A program made the translations under genes and the position numbers. From positions 358,199 through 422,198 of the forward strand of contig NZ_LNDD01000004.1 of NCBI RefSeq assembly GCF_002865985.1: 64,000 nucleotides of DNA, in the 5' to 3' direction. The stretch comes from Thermotoga sp. SG1 (lineage in GTDB: Bacteria; Thermotogota; Thermotogae; Thermotogales; Thermotogaceae). Below, piece after piece: positions 32,496-42,642 of the stretch. The notes below the pieces were generated by a model, which did no database searches, was not told the DNA's origin, and was given only the letters and a program-made list of their open reading frames with translations. How positions within the stretch are numbered: the first letter of the stretch is position 1; every line of letters starts with the position of its first letter.

Positions 32496-32908
32496 TCTAC
32501 TCAGAAGCCATCCTGGACTATGCGAACTCAAAGAAGTTCAGGGGAAAAGTGGAAGACGCCAGCGTCGTGGAGGAAGGAAAGAACATATCCTGTGGTGACG
32601 AGATCACACTCTACCTGAAGGTGGAAGACGGTGTGATAAAAGACGCCAGATTCGAGGGAATAGGATGTGCTATCAGTCAGGCTTCTGCTTCTTTGATGAT
32701 AGAGAGGATCATAAATGAGAGTCTGGAAAACGTTGAATCCATAGTTGAAGAAGCAGAGAAGATGGCGCGGGGTGAGCCTTTCGATGGACAGAAACTGGGA
32801 AACGTTTCGATCATGTCCGACATAAAGAACTACCCCGCAAGAGTAAAATGCTTCCTTCTTGCCTGGAAGACATTGAAAGAAGCACTCAAAAAGATCTCAC
32901 AGTCTTGA
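32492..32908 (+). CDS. sufU: SufU/IscU-type sulfur relay or scaffold protein
   Basis: 138 residues from ATG 32492 (or 142 from GTG 32480). Three conserved Cys are visible: [24 protein letters not shown] and [13 protein letters not shown], plus the Asp that helps bind zinc or cluster. The length and the insertion after the second Cys fit the Gram-positive SufU type that accepts sulfur from SufS. The T. maritima homologue has been called IscU. Overlaps sufS by 4 bases and ends in a 23-base tail-to-tail overlap with the next gene. Confidence 0.92.
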   Translation: MIYSEAILDYANSKKFRGKVEDASVVEEGKNISCGDEITLYLKVEDGVIKDARFEGIGCAISQASASLMIERIINESLENVESIVEEAEKMARGEPFDGQKLGNVSIMSDIKNYPARVKCFLLAWKTLKEALKKISQS

Positions 32909-33872
32909 GAAAATCGATGAGGTATCCCTTAAGGTAAGAAGAGACCTTTCTTACGAGTTCCAGAGTGTAGCGTTTCAGATTGACAAGATCTCCTCTTTTG
33001 TCTGCCTCTTTGAATTCTTCTGCCGAAACGACGGTGAAACTCTTCAAATTACCGCTTCTTTCTTTCAGTCTGTCGCCAAAAACCTTCTTTAACTCCCTGT
33101 GGATCTTTGGAAAGTACGAAAGCGCAAGTTCCCTGATCCCCTGAACAAGGTGCCATTCTGATTTCAGAAAGATGGGCTCTGCCTCCTCTATCGTTCTTAT
33201 CGTTTCCTCGTCACCTGAGTAGATGAGGTACGCAAGATAATCGTCGTACACGTAGTGTGCGTTCATCAACATCTTCATGATGGATCTGTCGAAGAGCGAT
33301 TGAAGGATCTCTCCGACCTCTCCTGGTGTGTTGTGATAGGGTTGAGAAAGGTCTTCTATGTAGTGAAGAGCCCTTGCAAGGAACCTGTAGCCCCAGTATC
33401 TGTCACCTTTTCTGAACGCCTCTTTTGCAAGATCGTGGAAGTAGTAGAAACTCTTGTCTGCTTCGAAAAATTCAAGTCCCATGATGCGATATTTCATATG
33501 GCGCACTCCCTGGCTGTTTCCTATAAGAAACTGATACGATGAAAGCCCCAGTCCCTGGTCCATTCCCCAGTCTGGTTCAGAAGAGTAAACGGTCAGTATC
33601 TGCCATGCGGGAACTTTTCCATCAACGGGTGAAGGGTTCGGAGGAAGCAAGGCTCCTTCCCATGCTTCCATCGTGTCTTTGCCACAGACATCTTCGAGAA
33701 CGAGTTTTGAGAGATTGTAAAACCTTTCTTCCTGATAGGTATAGGGGGTGATTTTCACCATCTCGTCTGGTACAATATCTTTCACGATGTAATACGTTAG
33801 CCCCTCGTGTCCACTCCAGGAAAAAACAAGGGCTGAAACGGCCACAAAAAGAACAAAAAGAATCGTTCTCAA
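32886..33872 (-). CDS. predicted secreted zinc-dependent phospholipase C / P1-nuclease-fold protein
   Basis: 328 residues from TTG 33872, favoured by GGGAGG 8 bases upstream (GTG at 33881 or 33878 also possible). A signal peptide ends near Ser18, leaving Trp19 as a likely mature N-terminus (WSGHEGLTYYIV). In this fold the N-terminal Trp is itself a zinc ligand. His170-x3-Asp174-x5-His180 (LHYIEDLSQPYH) and His206-x3-Asp210 (AHYVYDDYL) repeat the ligand spacing of Bacillus cereus phospholipase C (118/122/128 and 142/146). The substrate could be phospholipid or nucleic acid. Usually annotated hypothetical. It is convergent with sufU. Confidence 0.7.
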   Translation of the reverse strand: MRTILFVLFVAVSALVFSWSGHEGLTYYIVKDIVPDEMVKITPYTYQEERFYNLSKLVLEDVCGKDTMEAWEGALLPPNPSPVDGKVPAWQILTVYSSEPDWGMDQGLGLSSYQFLIGNSQGVRHMKYRIMGLEFFEADKSFYYFHDLAKEAFRKGDRYWGYRFLARALHYIEDLSQPYHNTPGEVGEILQSLFDRSIMKMLMNAHYVYDDYLAYLIYSGDEETIRTIEEAEPIFLKSEWHLVQGIRELALSYFPKIHRELKKVFGDRLKERSGNLKSFTVVSAEEFKEADKRGDLVNLKRYTLELVRKVSSYLKGYLIDFLKTVRSF

Positions 33873-33919
33873 AACCACCACCTCCCATTAGAGTCTAGCA
33901 CAAAGAGGTGATCTTACGA

Positions 33920-34525
33920 ATGAGACTTTATCTGATAAGACACGGGGAAACCATCTGGAACGAAAAGGGACTGTGGCAGGGTATCACGGACGTCCCACTG
34001 AACGAAAAAGGAAAAGAGCAGGCAAAAAAGCTGGCGGAAAGGTTGAAAAGAGTGGATGCGATCTATTCCAGCCCACTCAAAAGATGCCTTGAGACTGCAA
34101 GAGAAATCGCTGAAAGATTCAAAAAAGAGGTCATCGTCGAAAAGGATCTTCGTGAGTGTGAAATATCTTTATGGAACGGTCTCACAGTAGAGGAAGCAAT
34201 GAGAGAGTATCCGGAGGAGTTCAAAAAGTGGTCGGCAGATCCGAATTTTGGAACAGAGGGACTGGAATCGATGAAGAGTGTTCAGGATCGAATGGTGAGG
34301 ATTATGATGAAGATCGTTTCTCAGGAAAGATTGAACAATTCAAACGATGTTGTCATAGTATCACATTCTCTTTCTTTGAGATCCTTCATCTGCTGGGTTC
34401 TTGGACTTCCCCTTCGGCTTCATCGAAACTTCAAACTGGACAACGCCTCCCTGAGCATCGTGGAGTTGGAAAGCAGGCCAAGGCTCGTTCTACTGAACGA
34501 CACGTGTCACCTTGAAGACACTTGA
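33920..34525 (+). CDS. histidine phosphatase (phosphoglycerate mutase family)
   Basis: 201 residues from ATG 33920, with GAGGTGATC 7 bases upstream. RHG motif is LIRHGETIWNEKGLWQG with the phosphoacceptor His; the second His is in VVIVSHSLSLRSF. The length and the LRECEISLWNGLT segment fit broad phosphatases (CobC/PhoE-like) more than glycolytic mutase, which normally has an extra segment. Substrate unknown. It stands alone between the phospholipase-like gene and tRNA-Cys. Confidence 0.9.
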   Translation: MRLYLIRHGETIWNEKGLWQGITDVPLNEKGKEQAKKLAERLKRVDAIYSSPLKRCLETAREIAERFKKEVIVEKDLRECEISLWNGLTVEEAMREYPEEFKKWSADPNFGTEGLESMKSVQDRMVRIMMKIVSQERLNNSNDVVIVSHSLSLRSFICWVLGLPLRLHRNFKLDNASLSIVELESRPRLVLLNDTCHLEDT

Positions 34526-34549
34526 ACACCCACGTATGTATGGTATTAT
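34522..34549 (+). promoter_or_regulatory. promoter of tRNA-Cys
   Basis: TTGAAC (34522-34527), a 16-base spacer ending in TGG, and TATTAT (34544-34549). The -35 element overlaps the stop codon of the phosphatase gene. Confidence 0.7.
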
Positions 34550-34561
34550 ATCTATGTGGAC

Positions 34562-34638
34562 GGCGGCGTAGCCAAGCGGTCTAAGGCGGGGGTCTGCAAA
34601 ATCCCTATTCGTGGGTTCGAATCCCACCGCCGCCTCCA
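34562..34638 (+). tRNA. tRNA-Cys (GCA)
   Basis: 77 nt with encoded CCA. Acceptor GGCGGCG/CGCCGCC with T73, the cysteine discriminator. The anticodon stem GGGGT/ATCCC has one G:T pair and closes CTGCAAA, anticodon GCA. T arm GTGGG-TTCGAAT-CCCAC. Confidence 0.92.
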
Positions 34639-34639
34639 G

Positions 34640-34668
34640 AAAGCCAGGCTACACGGCCTGGCTTTTTA
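34640..34668 (+). terminator. terminator after tRNA-Cys
   Basis: AGCCAGGC (34642-34649) pairs with GCCTGGCT (34656-34663), followed by a run of T. It ends 25 bases before potD. Confidence 0.88.
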
Positions 34669-34692
34669 TATTGGAGAAAGGAGGTATGGAAG

Positions 34693-35700
34693 ATGAAAAA
34701 GCTTCTTCTTGCCCTGCTCATGCTGGCGTCTTTCATGGTCTTTGCAAAAGCCACCCTTCACATCTACAACTGGGCAGACTACATCCCTGAAGACGTGATC
34801 AGAGCGTTCGAAGAAAAGTACAACTGCCGCGTGATTTATGACACCTACGCATCGAACGAAGAAATGTACGCAAAGTTCAAGGCCGGCGGTGGAAAAGGAT
34901 ACGATCTCATCTTTCCCTCGGGTGATTACGTCTCGATCATGTCAAAAGAGGGTATGCTTCAGAAACTTGATCTTTCCAGAATACCGAACTTCAAGTACCT
35001 CGACAAAGATATTCTTGCAAAGACCACTTACGACCCGAACCATGAATACAGTGTGCCTTACATGATGGGTTCAACGGTTATCATCGTGAACAAAAAGTAC
35101 GTTAAAGAGTACGAAAAATCCTGGTCCATCTTCGAAAGAGAAGATCTGAGAGGAAGGATGACTCTTCTCGACGATATGAGAGAAGTGCTTGGAGCTGCTC
35201 TGAAATACCTCGGATATTCCGTCAACACAAAAAATCCTAAAGAACTGGAAGAGGCAAAACAGGTCGTTCTCAGATGGAAAAAGAACATCGCCAAGTTCGA
35301 TGCCACGTCGTATGCCGATGGAGTGGTTACCGGTGAATACTGGGTGGTTCACGGATACGCAGAGGATGTGTACCAGAGGATACCGGAAGGAGAAGAGGAA
35401 AACTTCGATTTCTTCATACCGAAAGAAGGAGGAACACTGTGGATAGACAACATGGTGATACCAAAAGGGGCAAAGAACGTAGATCTTGCATACGAGTTCA
35501 TCAACTTCCTTCTTGAACCACAAAATGCCGCAAAGATAGCCGATTACCTGGGTCTTCCTTCACCGAACGTGGAAGCTCGAAAATACATGGAAACAGAGCC
35601 GATATATACCCTGGAAGACCTCAAAAACTGTGAATTCATAGAGGACGTCGGAGAGGCCCTCGAACTTTACAACAAAGTCTGGCTTGAAATCATAATGTGA
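34693..35700 (+). CDS. potD: spermidine/putrescine-binding protein PotD
   Basis: 335 residues. Signal peptide (KKLLLALLMLASFMVFA) followed by the mature start TLHIYNWADYIPEDVI, the hallmark of PotD-type polyamine receptors. ASNEEMYAKFKAGG, YDLIFPSGDYV and PYMMGSTVIIVN are conserved ligand-pocket segments. It binds polyamines outside the membrane and delivers them to PotABC. First gene of potDABC. Polyamines, including long and branched forms, are abundant in hyperthermophiles, so the true ligand may differ. Confidence 0.93.
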   Translation: MKKLLLALLMLASFMVFAKATLHIYNWADYIPEDVIRAFEEKYNCRVIYDTYASNEEMYAKFKAGGGKGYDLIFPSGDYVSIMSKEGMLQKLDLSRIPNFKYLDKDILAKTTYDPNHEYSVPYMMGSTVIIVNKKYVKEYEKSWSIFEREDLRGRMTLLDDMREVLGAALKYLGYSVNTKNPKELEEAKQVVLRWKKNIAKFDATSYADGVVTGEYWVVHGYAEDVYQRIPEGEEENFDFFIPKEGGTLWIDNMVIPKGAKNVDLAYEFINFLLEPQNAAKIADYLGLPSPNVEARKYMETEPIYTLEDLKNCEFIEDVGEALELYNKVWLEIIM

Positions 35701-35714
35701 TGGAGTGAACGGAA

Positions 35715-36818
35715 TTGATAGGCGGAGAGGTCCTGATAAAAAACGTTGACAAGTTCTTCGGTGACTTCCATGTACTGAAAAACGTCTCTCTAACTATAAA
35801 GAAGGGAGAGTTCTTCTCCATTCTCGGACCTTCTGGATGTGGAAAAACCACACTTCTTCGTGTGATAGCAGGTTTCGAAGACGTGGAAAATGGGGACGTA
35901 CTTCTGGATGGAAGATCCATATTGAACCTGCCCCCCAACAAAAGGCCTGTGAACATCATCTTTCAGAACTATGCACTGTTTCCTCACCTCACAGTGTTCG
36001 AGAACATAGCGTTTCCCATGAGAATCAAAAAGCTACCCGAAAGCGAGATAAAAAAGAAAGTAGAGGAACTCCTTTCTCTGATAAGGATGGAAGAACACGC
36101 AAACAAGATGCCCTCTCAACTCTCAGGTGGCCAAAAACAGAGAGTAGCGATCGCGAGGGCCCTCGCAAACGAGCCGAGGGTCCTCCTTCTCGATGAACCA
36201 CTGAGCGCCCTCGACGCAAAACTGAGGCAGGAACTTCTTGTGGAACTGGACAACCTTCACGACAGAGTTGGCATCACGTTTATCTACGTAACGCACGACC
36301 AGACAGAAGCGATCAGTGTTTCAGACAGGGTTGCACTCATGAACGAAGGGGAGATCGTACAGGTTGGAACCCCCTATGAAGTCTACGAGAGTCCTGCCAG
36401 CGTTTTTGTTGCCACCTTCATAGGGGAGACCAACCTCATGAAGGCAGAGGTCCTGGACGTAGAAGACGAGTATTACGTCGTGAAAAGTCCTGGACTTGGG
36501 GAGTTCAGATGTTACAAGGACAAAGAGGCTAGAAAGGGAGACAGATTGATTATCACACTCAGGCCAGAAAAGATAAGGATATCAAAGAAAAAGTTCGAGT
36601 CTGGTGGTACCCTCAACGTCTTTCACGGAGTTGTGGAAGAAGAGATCTACATGGGGCACCAGACGAAGTACTTTGTTCGTCTCGACGAGGGCTATATACT
36701 GAAAGTTTACAAACAGCATGCAAAATACATACTGGACGAGCCGATCATAAAATGGGAAGACGAAGTCTTCGTTGCGTGGGATCCCGATGACAGTTTCATT
36801 GTAGAGGTGTTGAAATGA
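35715..36818 (+). CDS. potA: polyamine ABC transporter ATP-binding protein PotA
   Basis: 367 residues with the C-terminal TOBE domain usual in this class. Walker A GPSGCGKTT near residue 38, signature LSGGQKQRVAIARAL, Walker B LLLDEPLSALD, H-loop YVTHDQTEA. TTG at 35715 is the annotated start here, with GGAGTGA upstream. Overlaps potB by 4 bases. PotD being first and PotA second differs from the E. coli order. Confidence 0.93.
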   Translation: MIGGEVLIKNVDKFFGDFHVLKNVSLTIKKGEFFSILGPSGCGKTTLLRVIAGFEDVENGDVLLDGRSILNLPPNKRPVNIIFQNYALFPHLTVFENIAFPMRIKKLPESEIKKKVEELLSLIRMEEHANKMPSQLSGGQKQRVAIARALANEPRVLLLDEPLSALDAKLRQELLVELDNLHDRVGITFIYVTHDQTEAISVSDRVALMNEGEIVQVGTPYEVYESPASVFVATFIGETNLMKAEVLDVEDEYYVVKSPGLGEFRCYKDKEARKGDRLIITLRPEKIRISKKKFESGGTLNVFHGVVEEEIYMGHQTKYFVRLDEGYILKVYKQHAKYILDEPIIKWEDEVFVAWDPDDSFIVEVLK

Positions 36819-37603
36819 GATACGTCTATCTTCTATGGCTGATTTTTCTGTTCGTCTTGCCGATTTCCATCATCTTCGTCTACAGCTTTCTGGAACCACA
36901 GATCTACGGTGGCGTCCAGTGGAACTTCACACTGAACGCTTACAGGTATCTTCCAAAGTATCTGAACCTCATATGGAGGTCTATCTGGATAGCGGGAACA
37001 GCCACCCTCATCACCCTCGTCGTGGCACTTCCGGTTTCTTTCTACATAGCGAAGAGCCGCCTGAAGAACTTCCTTCTTCTGCTCACGGTCGTTCCCTTCT
37101 GGACCAACTCACTCATAAGGATCTATGCCTGGAAGATCGTTCTTGGAAACAACGGAATAATAAACCAGTTCCTCAACCTTCTAGGATTTGGCCCCGTGCA
37201 GTTTCTCTACAATCCTTTCGCCGTCATTCTCGTGATAGTTTACACCTACTTACCCTTTGCCATACTGCCGCTCTACGCTGCCATGGAGAAGATAGAAAAC
37301 AGCATTCTTGAAGCCTCTCTGGATCTCGGAGCCAGCAAGATGTACACGTTCACAAGGGTTCTGCTTCCGAACGTTCGTATGGGGCTTCTCACGGCCTTTG
37401 TTTTTGTCTTCGTACCCGCTCTTGGATCTTATGCGATCCCCGATCTTGTCGGAGGCGTTTCCTCCAGGATGATAGGGAACGAAATCGTCAGACAGCTCAT
37501 GACCATCAGGAACTGGCCGGTCGCATCCGCCATGTCGAATCTCCTCACACTAATAGCACTTCTGAGCATCATAATCGTGATGAAAAGGAGAGGGAAAAGT
37601 TGA
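36815..37603 (+). CDS. potB: polyamine ABC transporter permease PotB
   Basis: 262 residues, six hydrophobic segments. The cytoplasmic coupling loop is EASLDLGASKMYTFTRVLLP, the EAA motif of binding-protein-dependent permeases. PFWTNSLIRIYAWKIVLGNNG is typical for PotB. Overlaps both neighbours by 4 bases. Confidence 0.92.
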   Translation: MRYVYLLWLIFLFVLPISIIFVYSFLEPQIYGGVQWNFTLNAYRYLPKYLNLIWRSIWIAGTATLITLVVALPVSFYIAKSRLKNFLLLLTVVPFWTNSLIRIYAWKIVLGNNGIINQFLNLLGFGPVQFLYNPFAVILVIVYTYLPFAILPLYAAMEKIENSILEASLDLGASKMYTFTRVLLPNVRMGLLTAFVFVFVPALGSYAIPDLVGGVSSRMIGNEIVRQLMTIRNWPVASAMSNLLTLIALLSIIIVMKRRGKS

Positions 37604-38370
37604 CGCCGGGTCGATTTATCAAGACAGTGGTTATCTTGACCATGGTGTTTTTCTATCTGCCTCTCGCCATAGTCATCATCATGTCGTTCAACGCGGCAAA
37701 ATCGCCCGCGTGGGCGGGTTTCACTCTGAGGTGGTACGTGGAACTTTTCACCAGGGAGTACTCCGTGTGGAATTCTTTCAAGAATTCACTGATAGTGGCG
37801 ATCGTCTCGAGTGTGATAGCAACGTTCATAGGGACTGTGACAGCGGTCGAGCTCTACTGGAGGAAAACTCGCATTGAAAGCACCATCTGGTTTCTCACCT
37901 ACTTACCCTTTGTGGTGCCCGATGTGATCATAGGAATATCGCTTCTTCTGCTCTTTTCCATGCTCAAAATGCAACTTGGACTTACCACCATCATCCTGGC
38001 ACACATCACTTTCTCCATTCCGTACACAATGATGATCGTGTATTCAAGGCTTCAGGACTTCGACAAGAACATAATAGAAGCAGCGTATGACCTGGGAAGT
38101 ACGGACCTGCAGGTTTTCTACAGGGTCATCATACCGAACCTTGTTCCCGGAATAGTGGCGGCGTTTCTTCTTGCTTTCACCCTGTCCATCGATGACTTCG
38201 TTATCACTTTCTTTGTCGCAGGACCGGGCTCAACTACGCTTCCCATACAGATATACTCCATGATAAGGTTCGGTATCTCCCCGACGGTGAACGCCATCTC
38301 CACCTTCATGATCGTTGGAACGATCTTTCTTGGGTTCATACTCAGAAAATTCGTGAAGTACATATTCTGA
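37600..38370 (+). CDS. potC: polyamine ABC transporter permease PotC
   Basis: 256 residues, six hydrophobic segments. Conserved IMSFNAAKSPAWAGFTLRWY near the N-terminus, the EAA loop EAAYDLGSTDLQVFYRVIIP and FTLSIDDFVITFFVAGPGS are PotC features. Start TTG at 37600 overlaps the potB stop by 4 bases. Completes the importer; serS follows after 26 bases. Confidence 0.92.
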   Translation: MTPGRFIKTVVILTMVFFYLPLAIVIIMSFNAAKSPAWAGFTLRWYVELFTREYSVWNSFKNSLIVAIVSSVIATFIGTVTAVELYWRKTRIESTIWFLTYLPFVVPDVIIGISLLLLFSMLKMQLGLTTIILAHITFSIPYTMMIVYSRLQDFDKNIIEAAYDLGSTDLQVFYRVIIPNLVPGIVAAFLLAFTLSIDDFVITFFVAGPGSTTLPIQIYSMIRFGISPTVNAISTFMIVGTIFLGFILRKFVKYIF

Positions 38371-38384
38371 TAGAATTGAAATGA

Positions 38385-39674
<1,290 letters not shown>

Positions 39675-39675
39675 A

Positions 39676-40344
39676 ATGCCTCACCTGTTCTACGGAACAC
39701 CGCGAAATGGTGAGATCGTTTTTGATGAAAGAGAAGCACACCATATGAGAGTTGTGAGACTGAAAGAAGGGGAAACAGTAGAAGCAACAGACGGTGAGGG
39801 GTTTTCTTACACCTGTGTTTTGATTGAGCTGAAAAAAAGCAAAGCAACTGCTAAAATTCTGAAAACCGAGAAAAAAGAAGAAGAGCCCTCTGAAAAACTG
39901 AAGGTGATCGTTCCAGTTGGTCGATGGGAGAGGACACGTCTTTTGATAGAAAAGTGTGTGGAACTCGGTGTGGATGAAATACTGCTTTACAGGTTCGAAA
40001 GATCTCAGCACAGTGTCAGTCTGGAAAAATCGTTGCTTGTGGTCAGAGAGGCAGCAAAGCAATGCAGAAGATTCCTCTTTCCAAAGGTGAAAATGATGGA
40101 AAATCTCGATTTCGATGAGAAAGTGATCACCCTTGATCCGGATGGTTCTGTCAATCTACTCGAAATGGATGTATCCGGGAGTATAACGATCGTTGTGGGA
40201 CCGGAAGGGGGATTTTCCGAGAGAGAAAAAGAACTTTTGAAGAAAAGAACGATCCTAGTGAACCTTGGAAGGAAAATCCTGAGGTTCGAAACGGCAGCCA
40301 TTCTAACTGTAGGATACATCGCTCTGAGAAAACAAAAAATCTGA
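39676..40344 (+). CDS. rsmE: 16S rRNA (uracil-N3) methyltransferase RsmE
   Basis: 222 residues. SPOUT-class methyltransferase: an N-terminal PUA-like domain and a C-terminal knot with VVGPEGGFSEREKELL and NLGRKILRFETAAI, which are signature segments of RsmE (m3U1498 in E. coli numbering). Starts one base after the serS stop. Modifies assembled 30S subunits. Confidence 0.92.
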   Translation: MPHLFYGTPRNGEIVFDEREAHHMRVVRLKEGETVEATDGEGFSYTCVLIELKKSKATAKILKTEKKEEEPSEKLKVIVPVGRWERTRLLIEKCVELGVDEILLYRFERSQHSVSLEKSLLVVREAAKQCRRFLFPKVKMMENLDFDEKVITLDPDGSVNLLEMDVSGSITIVVGPEGGFSEREKELLKKRTILVNLGRKILRFETAAILTVGYIALRKQKI

Positions 40345-40363
40345 ACGGAGGTGGGTGGTTTTC

Positions 40364-40753
40364 ATGAAAAAAGGTGAAAAGATCCTCTCCTTTGTGAAAC
40401 AGGAAAAGGAACTGATCGAAGACTACAGAAAAAAGCTCCACGACGTGAAGAGAAGCGATGAGGTGGGAGATGTTTTCATCGAATTTGCTCTCAGATTCCT
40501 GGAGAAGGTTCTGGACGATTTCGACGCAGCGGACTACACAGAAGACATCAGTTTCGATCCAGAGAAAGAAGAGTACACGTTGAGTGAGAGATTGAAGAAA
40601 AAAATAGGTGAAGAGCTTCTCACAAAGAGCGACCTTTCAGCTATACTCCAGAGGTTCTGTGAAACAGCCGCACACAGGTGGAAACAGTTGAAAGCAGACG
40701 AAGAAAAGACGAATTTCTTCAAAAGACCGGGCCACGAGGTGGGAAGAGAGTGA
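40364..40753 (+). CDS. uncharacterised small helical protein
   Basis: 129 residues from ATG 40364; GGAGGTG lies 11 bases upstream. Almost wholly alpha-helical in character, acidic and basic residues alternating (EKILSFVKQEKELIEDYRKK), no membrane segment, no Cys cluster. Ends in KRPGHEVGRE. I do not recognise a family. It sits between rsmE and a Nudix gene, one base from the latter, within the housekeeping operon. Confidence 0.75.
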   Translation: MKKGEKILSFVKQEKELIEDYRKKLHDVKRSDEVGDVFIEFALRFLEKVLDDFDAADYTEDISFDPEKEEYTLSERLKKKIGEELLTKSDLSAILQRFCETAAHRWKQLKADEEKTNFFKRPGHEVGRE

Positions 40754-40754
40754 G

Positions 40755-41354
40755 ATGAAAGACGAAAAAATCCTTGTCGTGAAAACAGAGGAAGTGTACA
40801 GAGAATTCGGAAGGTTCGAAGGCTTTCTGAAAACGGATCTGGGAGAGTTTCTCGATTTTCTGAAAAGATACGGTTTTTTTCGAAAGAGGATGGAAGCAGA
40901 GTACGACGAATCGACAAAGCAGGTCATTCCGTACGTTGTGATACTGGATGGCAACAGGGTTCTTCTCACAAAGAGAACTCCGAAGCAATCGGAGAAGAGA
41001 TTGCACAACCTGTATTCTCTTGGAATAGGAGGACACGTTCGGGAAGAAGACGGGAAAACACCACAGGAAGCATTTCTGAAGGGATTGGAGCGAGAAATGA
41101 ACGAAGAGGCAGAGATCGAGCTGAAGGAACTGGAGTTTCTCGGTCTGATAAATTCCTCTTCCACCGAAGTGAGCAGGGTACATCTTGGTGCTCTTTTTGC
41201 TGGAAAGGGTAGGTTCATTTCGATGAAAGAAAAAGAACTGTTCGAATGGCATCTCGTCGGGTTTGATGAACTGGGGAAATACCTGGGAGTGATGGAGGGA
41301 TGGTCGAAGATAGCAGCAAGCGTTCTGCTGAACTTGTTTCACCCGCAAAACTGA
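40755..41354 (+). CDS. Nudix-family hydrolase
   Basis: 199 residues. Nudix box is [16 protein letters not shown] then [11 protein letters not shown]: the REUxEE core is complete, but the Gly normally after EE is Ala. The box starts near residue 92, after a 60-residue N-terminal extension that may help in substrate choice. Likely hydrolyses a nucleoside diphosphate linked to X. The 3' end overlaps ispE by 55 bases in another frame. Confidence 0.85.
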   Translation: MKDEKILVVKTEEVYREFGRFEGFLKTDLGEFLDFLKRYGFFRKRMEAEYDESTKQVIPYVVILDGNRVLLTKRTPKQSEKRLHNLYSLGIGGHVREEDGKTPQEAFLKGLEREMNEEAEIELKELEFLGLINSSSTEVSRVHLGALFAGKGRFISMKEKELFEWHLVGFDELGKYLGVMEGWSKIAASVLLNLFHPQN

Positions 41355-42115
41355 ATCTCTATCTCGATGTCCTTGGAAAGAGGGCAGACGGATACCACAA
41401 CGTACTCGGGCTTTTTCAAACGATCTCTCTGTACGACACAATTTCAGTGGAAATCTGCAAAGAAGGTTTCTTTCTGGAAAGCAACATCGATCTGCCTGAA
41501 AACAACACGATCAGGAAAACCTACGAGATTTTCAGAGAAGAGACGAAACTGGTGTTCGGGCTAAAAGTGAAACTGGAAAAGAGAATACCGATCGGATCCG
41601 GTCTTGGAGGGGGCAGTTCAAACGCCGCCACCGTTTTGAAATACCTTGGAGAGTTGTTCAACGTACCCTTTGAAAAACTCATTGAGATGGCGATCAAGGT
41701 GGGAAGCGATGTACCTTTTTTCCTGTACGGAGGAACGGCCGTGGTGAGGGGAAAGGGAGAAATCGTAGAAAAACTTCAGGATATAACGGGCTACTCTGTG
41801 GACCTTTTCGTTCCACCCGTTTCCTCTTCGACCAAAAAAATGTACAGCCTCCTCACACCGGACATGTACGGGAAAGGACCGGGCGACATAGAAGAACTCC
41901 ACAGAGCCTATCTGGAAAGAGATTATGAGAAGATAAAAAAACTCTCGTACAACGTGTTTGAAAGGATATTCCTTGAGAAACATCCCGGTGTTCTACAGGG
42001 TCTGGAAAGATTCGGAGAAGGGTCCATTCTAAAAATGATGACCGGAAGTGGGAGCGCTTTCTTTGCACTCTATCCATCGAACGAGAAGAAATACCTGTTC
42101 ATAGGAGGTGTCTGA
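41300..42115 (+). CDS. ispE: 4-diphosphocytidyl-2-C-methyl-D-erythritol kinase
   Basis: 271 residues. GHMP kinase of the non-mevalonate isoprenoid pathway. [19 protein letters not shown] at the N-terminus and the ATP loop [14 protein letters not shown] are diagnostic; [12 protein letters not shown] is the C-terminal GHMP motif. Starts inside the Nudix gene. IspD of the same pathway lies at 50047 in another unit. Confidence 0.95.
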   Translation: MVEDSSKRSAELVSPAKLNLYLDVLGKRADGYHNVLGLFQTISLYDTISVEICKEGFFLESNIDLPENNTIRKTYEIFREETKLVFGLKVKLEKRIPIGSGLGGGSSNAATVLKYLGELFNVPFEKLIEMAIKVGSDVPFFLYGGTAVVRGKGEIVEKLQDITGYSVDLFVPPVSSSTKKMYSLLTPDMYGKGPGDIEELHRAYLERDYEKIKKLSYNVFERIFLEKHPGVLQGLERFGEGSILKMMTGSGSAFFALYPSNEKKYLFIGGV

Positions 42116-42116
42116 A

Positions 42117-42629
42117 TTGGATCTGAAACAGTTCATTAGGGACATACCGGATTTTCCACAAAAAGGAATCATCTTCAGAGACATCACACCACTCCTCAAA
42201 GACAGCAGGGCTTTCAGAGAGGCCATCGACAGAATGTGTGAACTCGTCTCAGACAGGGAGTTCGATCTGGTTGTTGCCCCCGAGGCGAGGGGTTTCATTC
42301 TCGGATCCGCCATGGCTTACAAACTGGGAAAGGGATTCGTTCCCGTGAGAAAACCCGGAAAGCTCCCCTACAGGACCGTGTACGAGGAGTACCAACTGGA
42401 GTACGGAACCGAACAACTTCACATCCACGAAGATGCGATAGAAAGAGATCAGAAAGTCCTCATAGTGGACGATGTGCTGGCAACGGGCGGAACAGCAGAG
42501 GCACTGATAAGGCTGGTCAAAAAACTCGGAGGGGAAATCTCTGCTCTTGCCTTTCTTGTGGAACTTTCCTACCTGAGCCCGAGAAAAAGGCTCGAAGGTT
42601 ACGACATCAAGACACTGATAGTTTACTGA
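42117..42629 (+). CDS. apt: adenine phosphoribosyltransferase
   Basis: 170 residues, the family length, when TTG 42117 is used; GGAGGTG lies 7 bases upstream. Salvages adenine to AMP with PRPP. PRPP motif VLIVDDVLATGGTAEAL and the N-terminal IRDIPDFPQKGIIFRDITPL are diagnostic. One base after the ispE stop. Confidence 0.95.
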   Translation: MDLKQFIRDIPDFPQKGIIFRDITPLLKDSRAFREAIDRMCELVSDREFDLVVAPEARGFILGSAMAYKLGKGFVPVRKPGKLPYRTVYEEYQLEYGTEQLHIHEDAIERDQKVLIVDDVLATGGTAEALIRLVKKLGGEISALAFLVELSYLSPRKRLEGYDIKTLIVY

Positions 42630-42642
42630 GGGGTGAAAAAGG

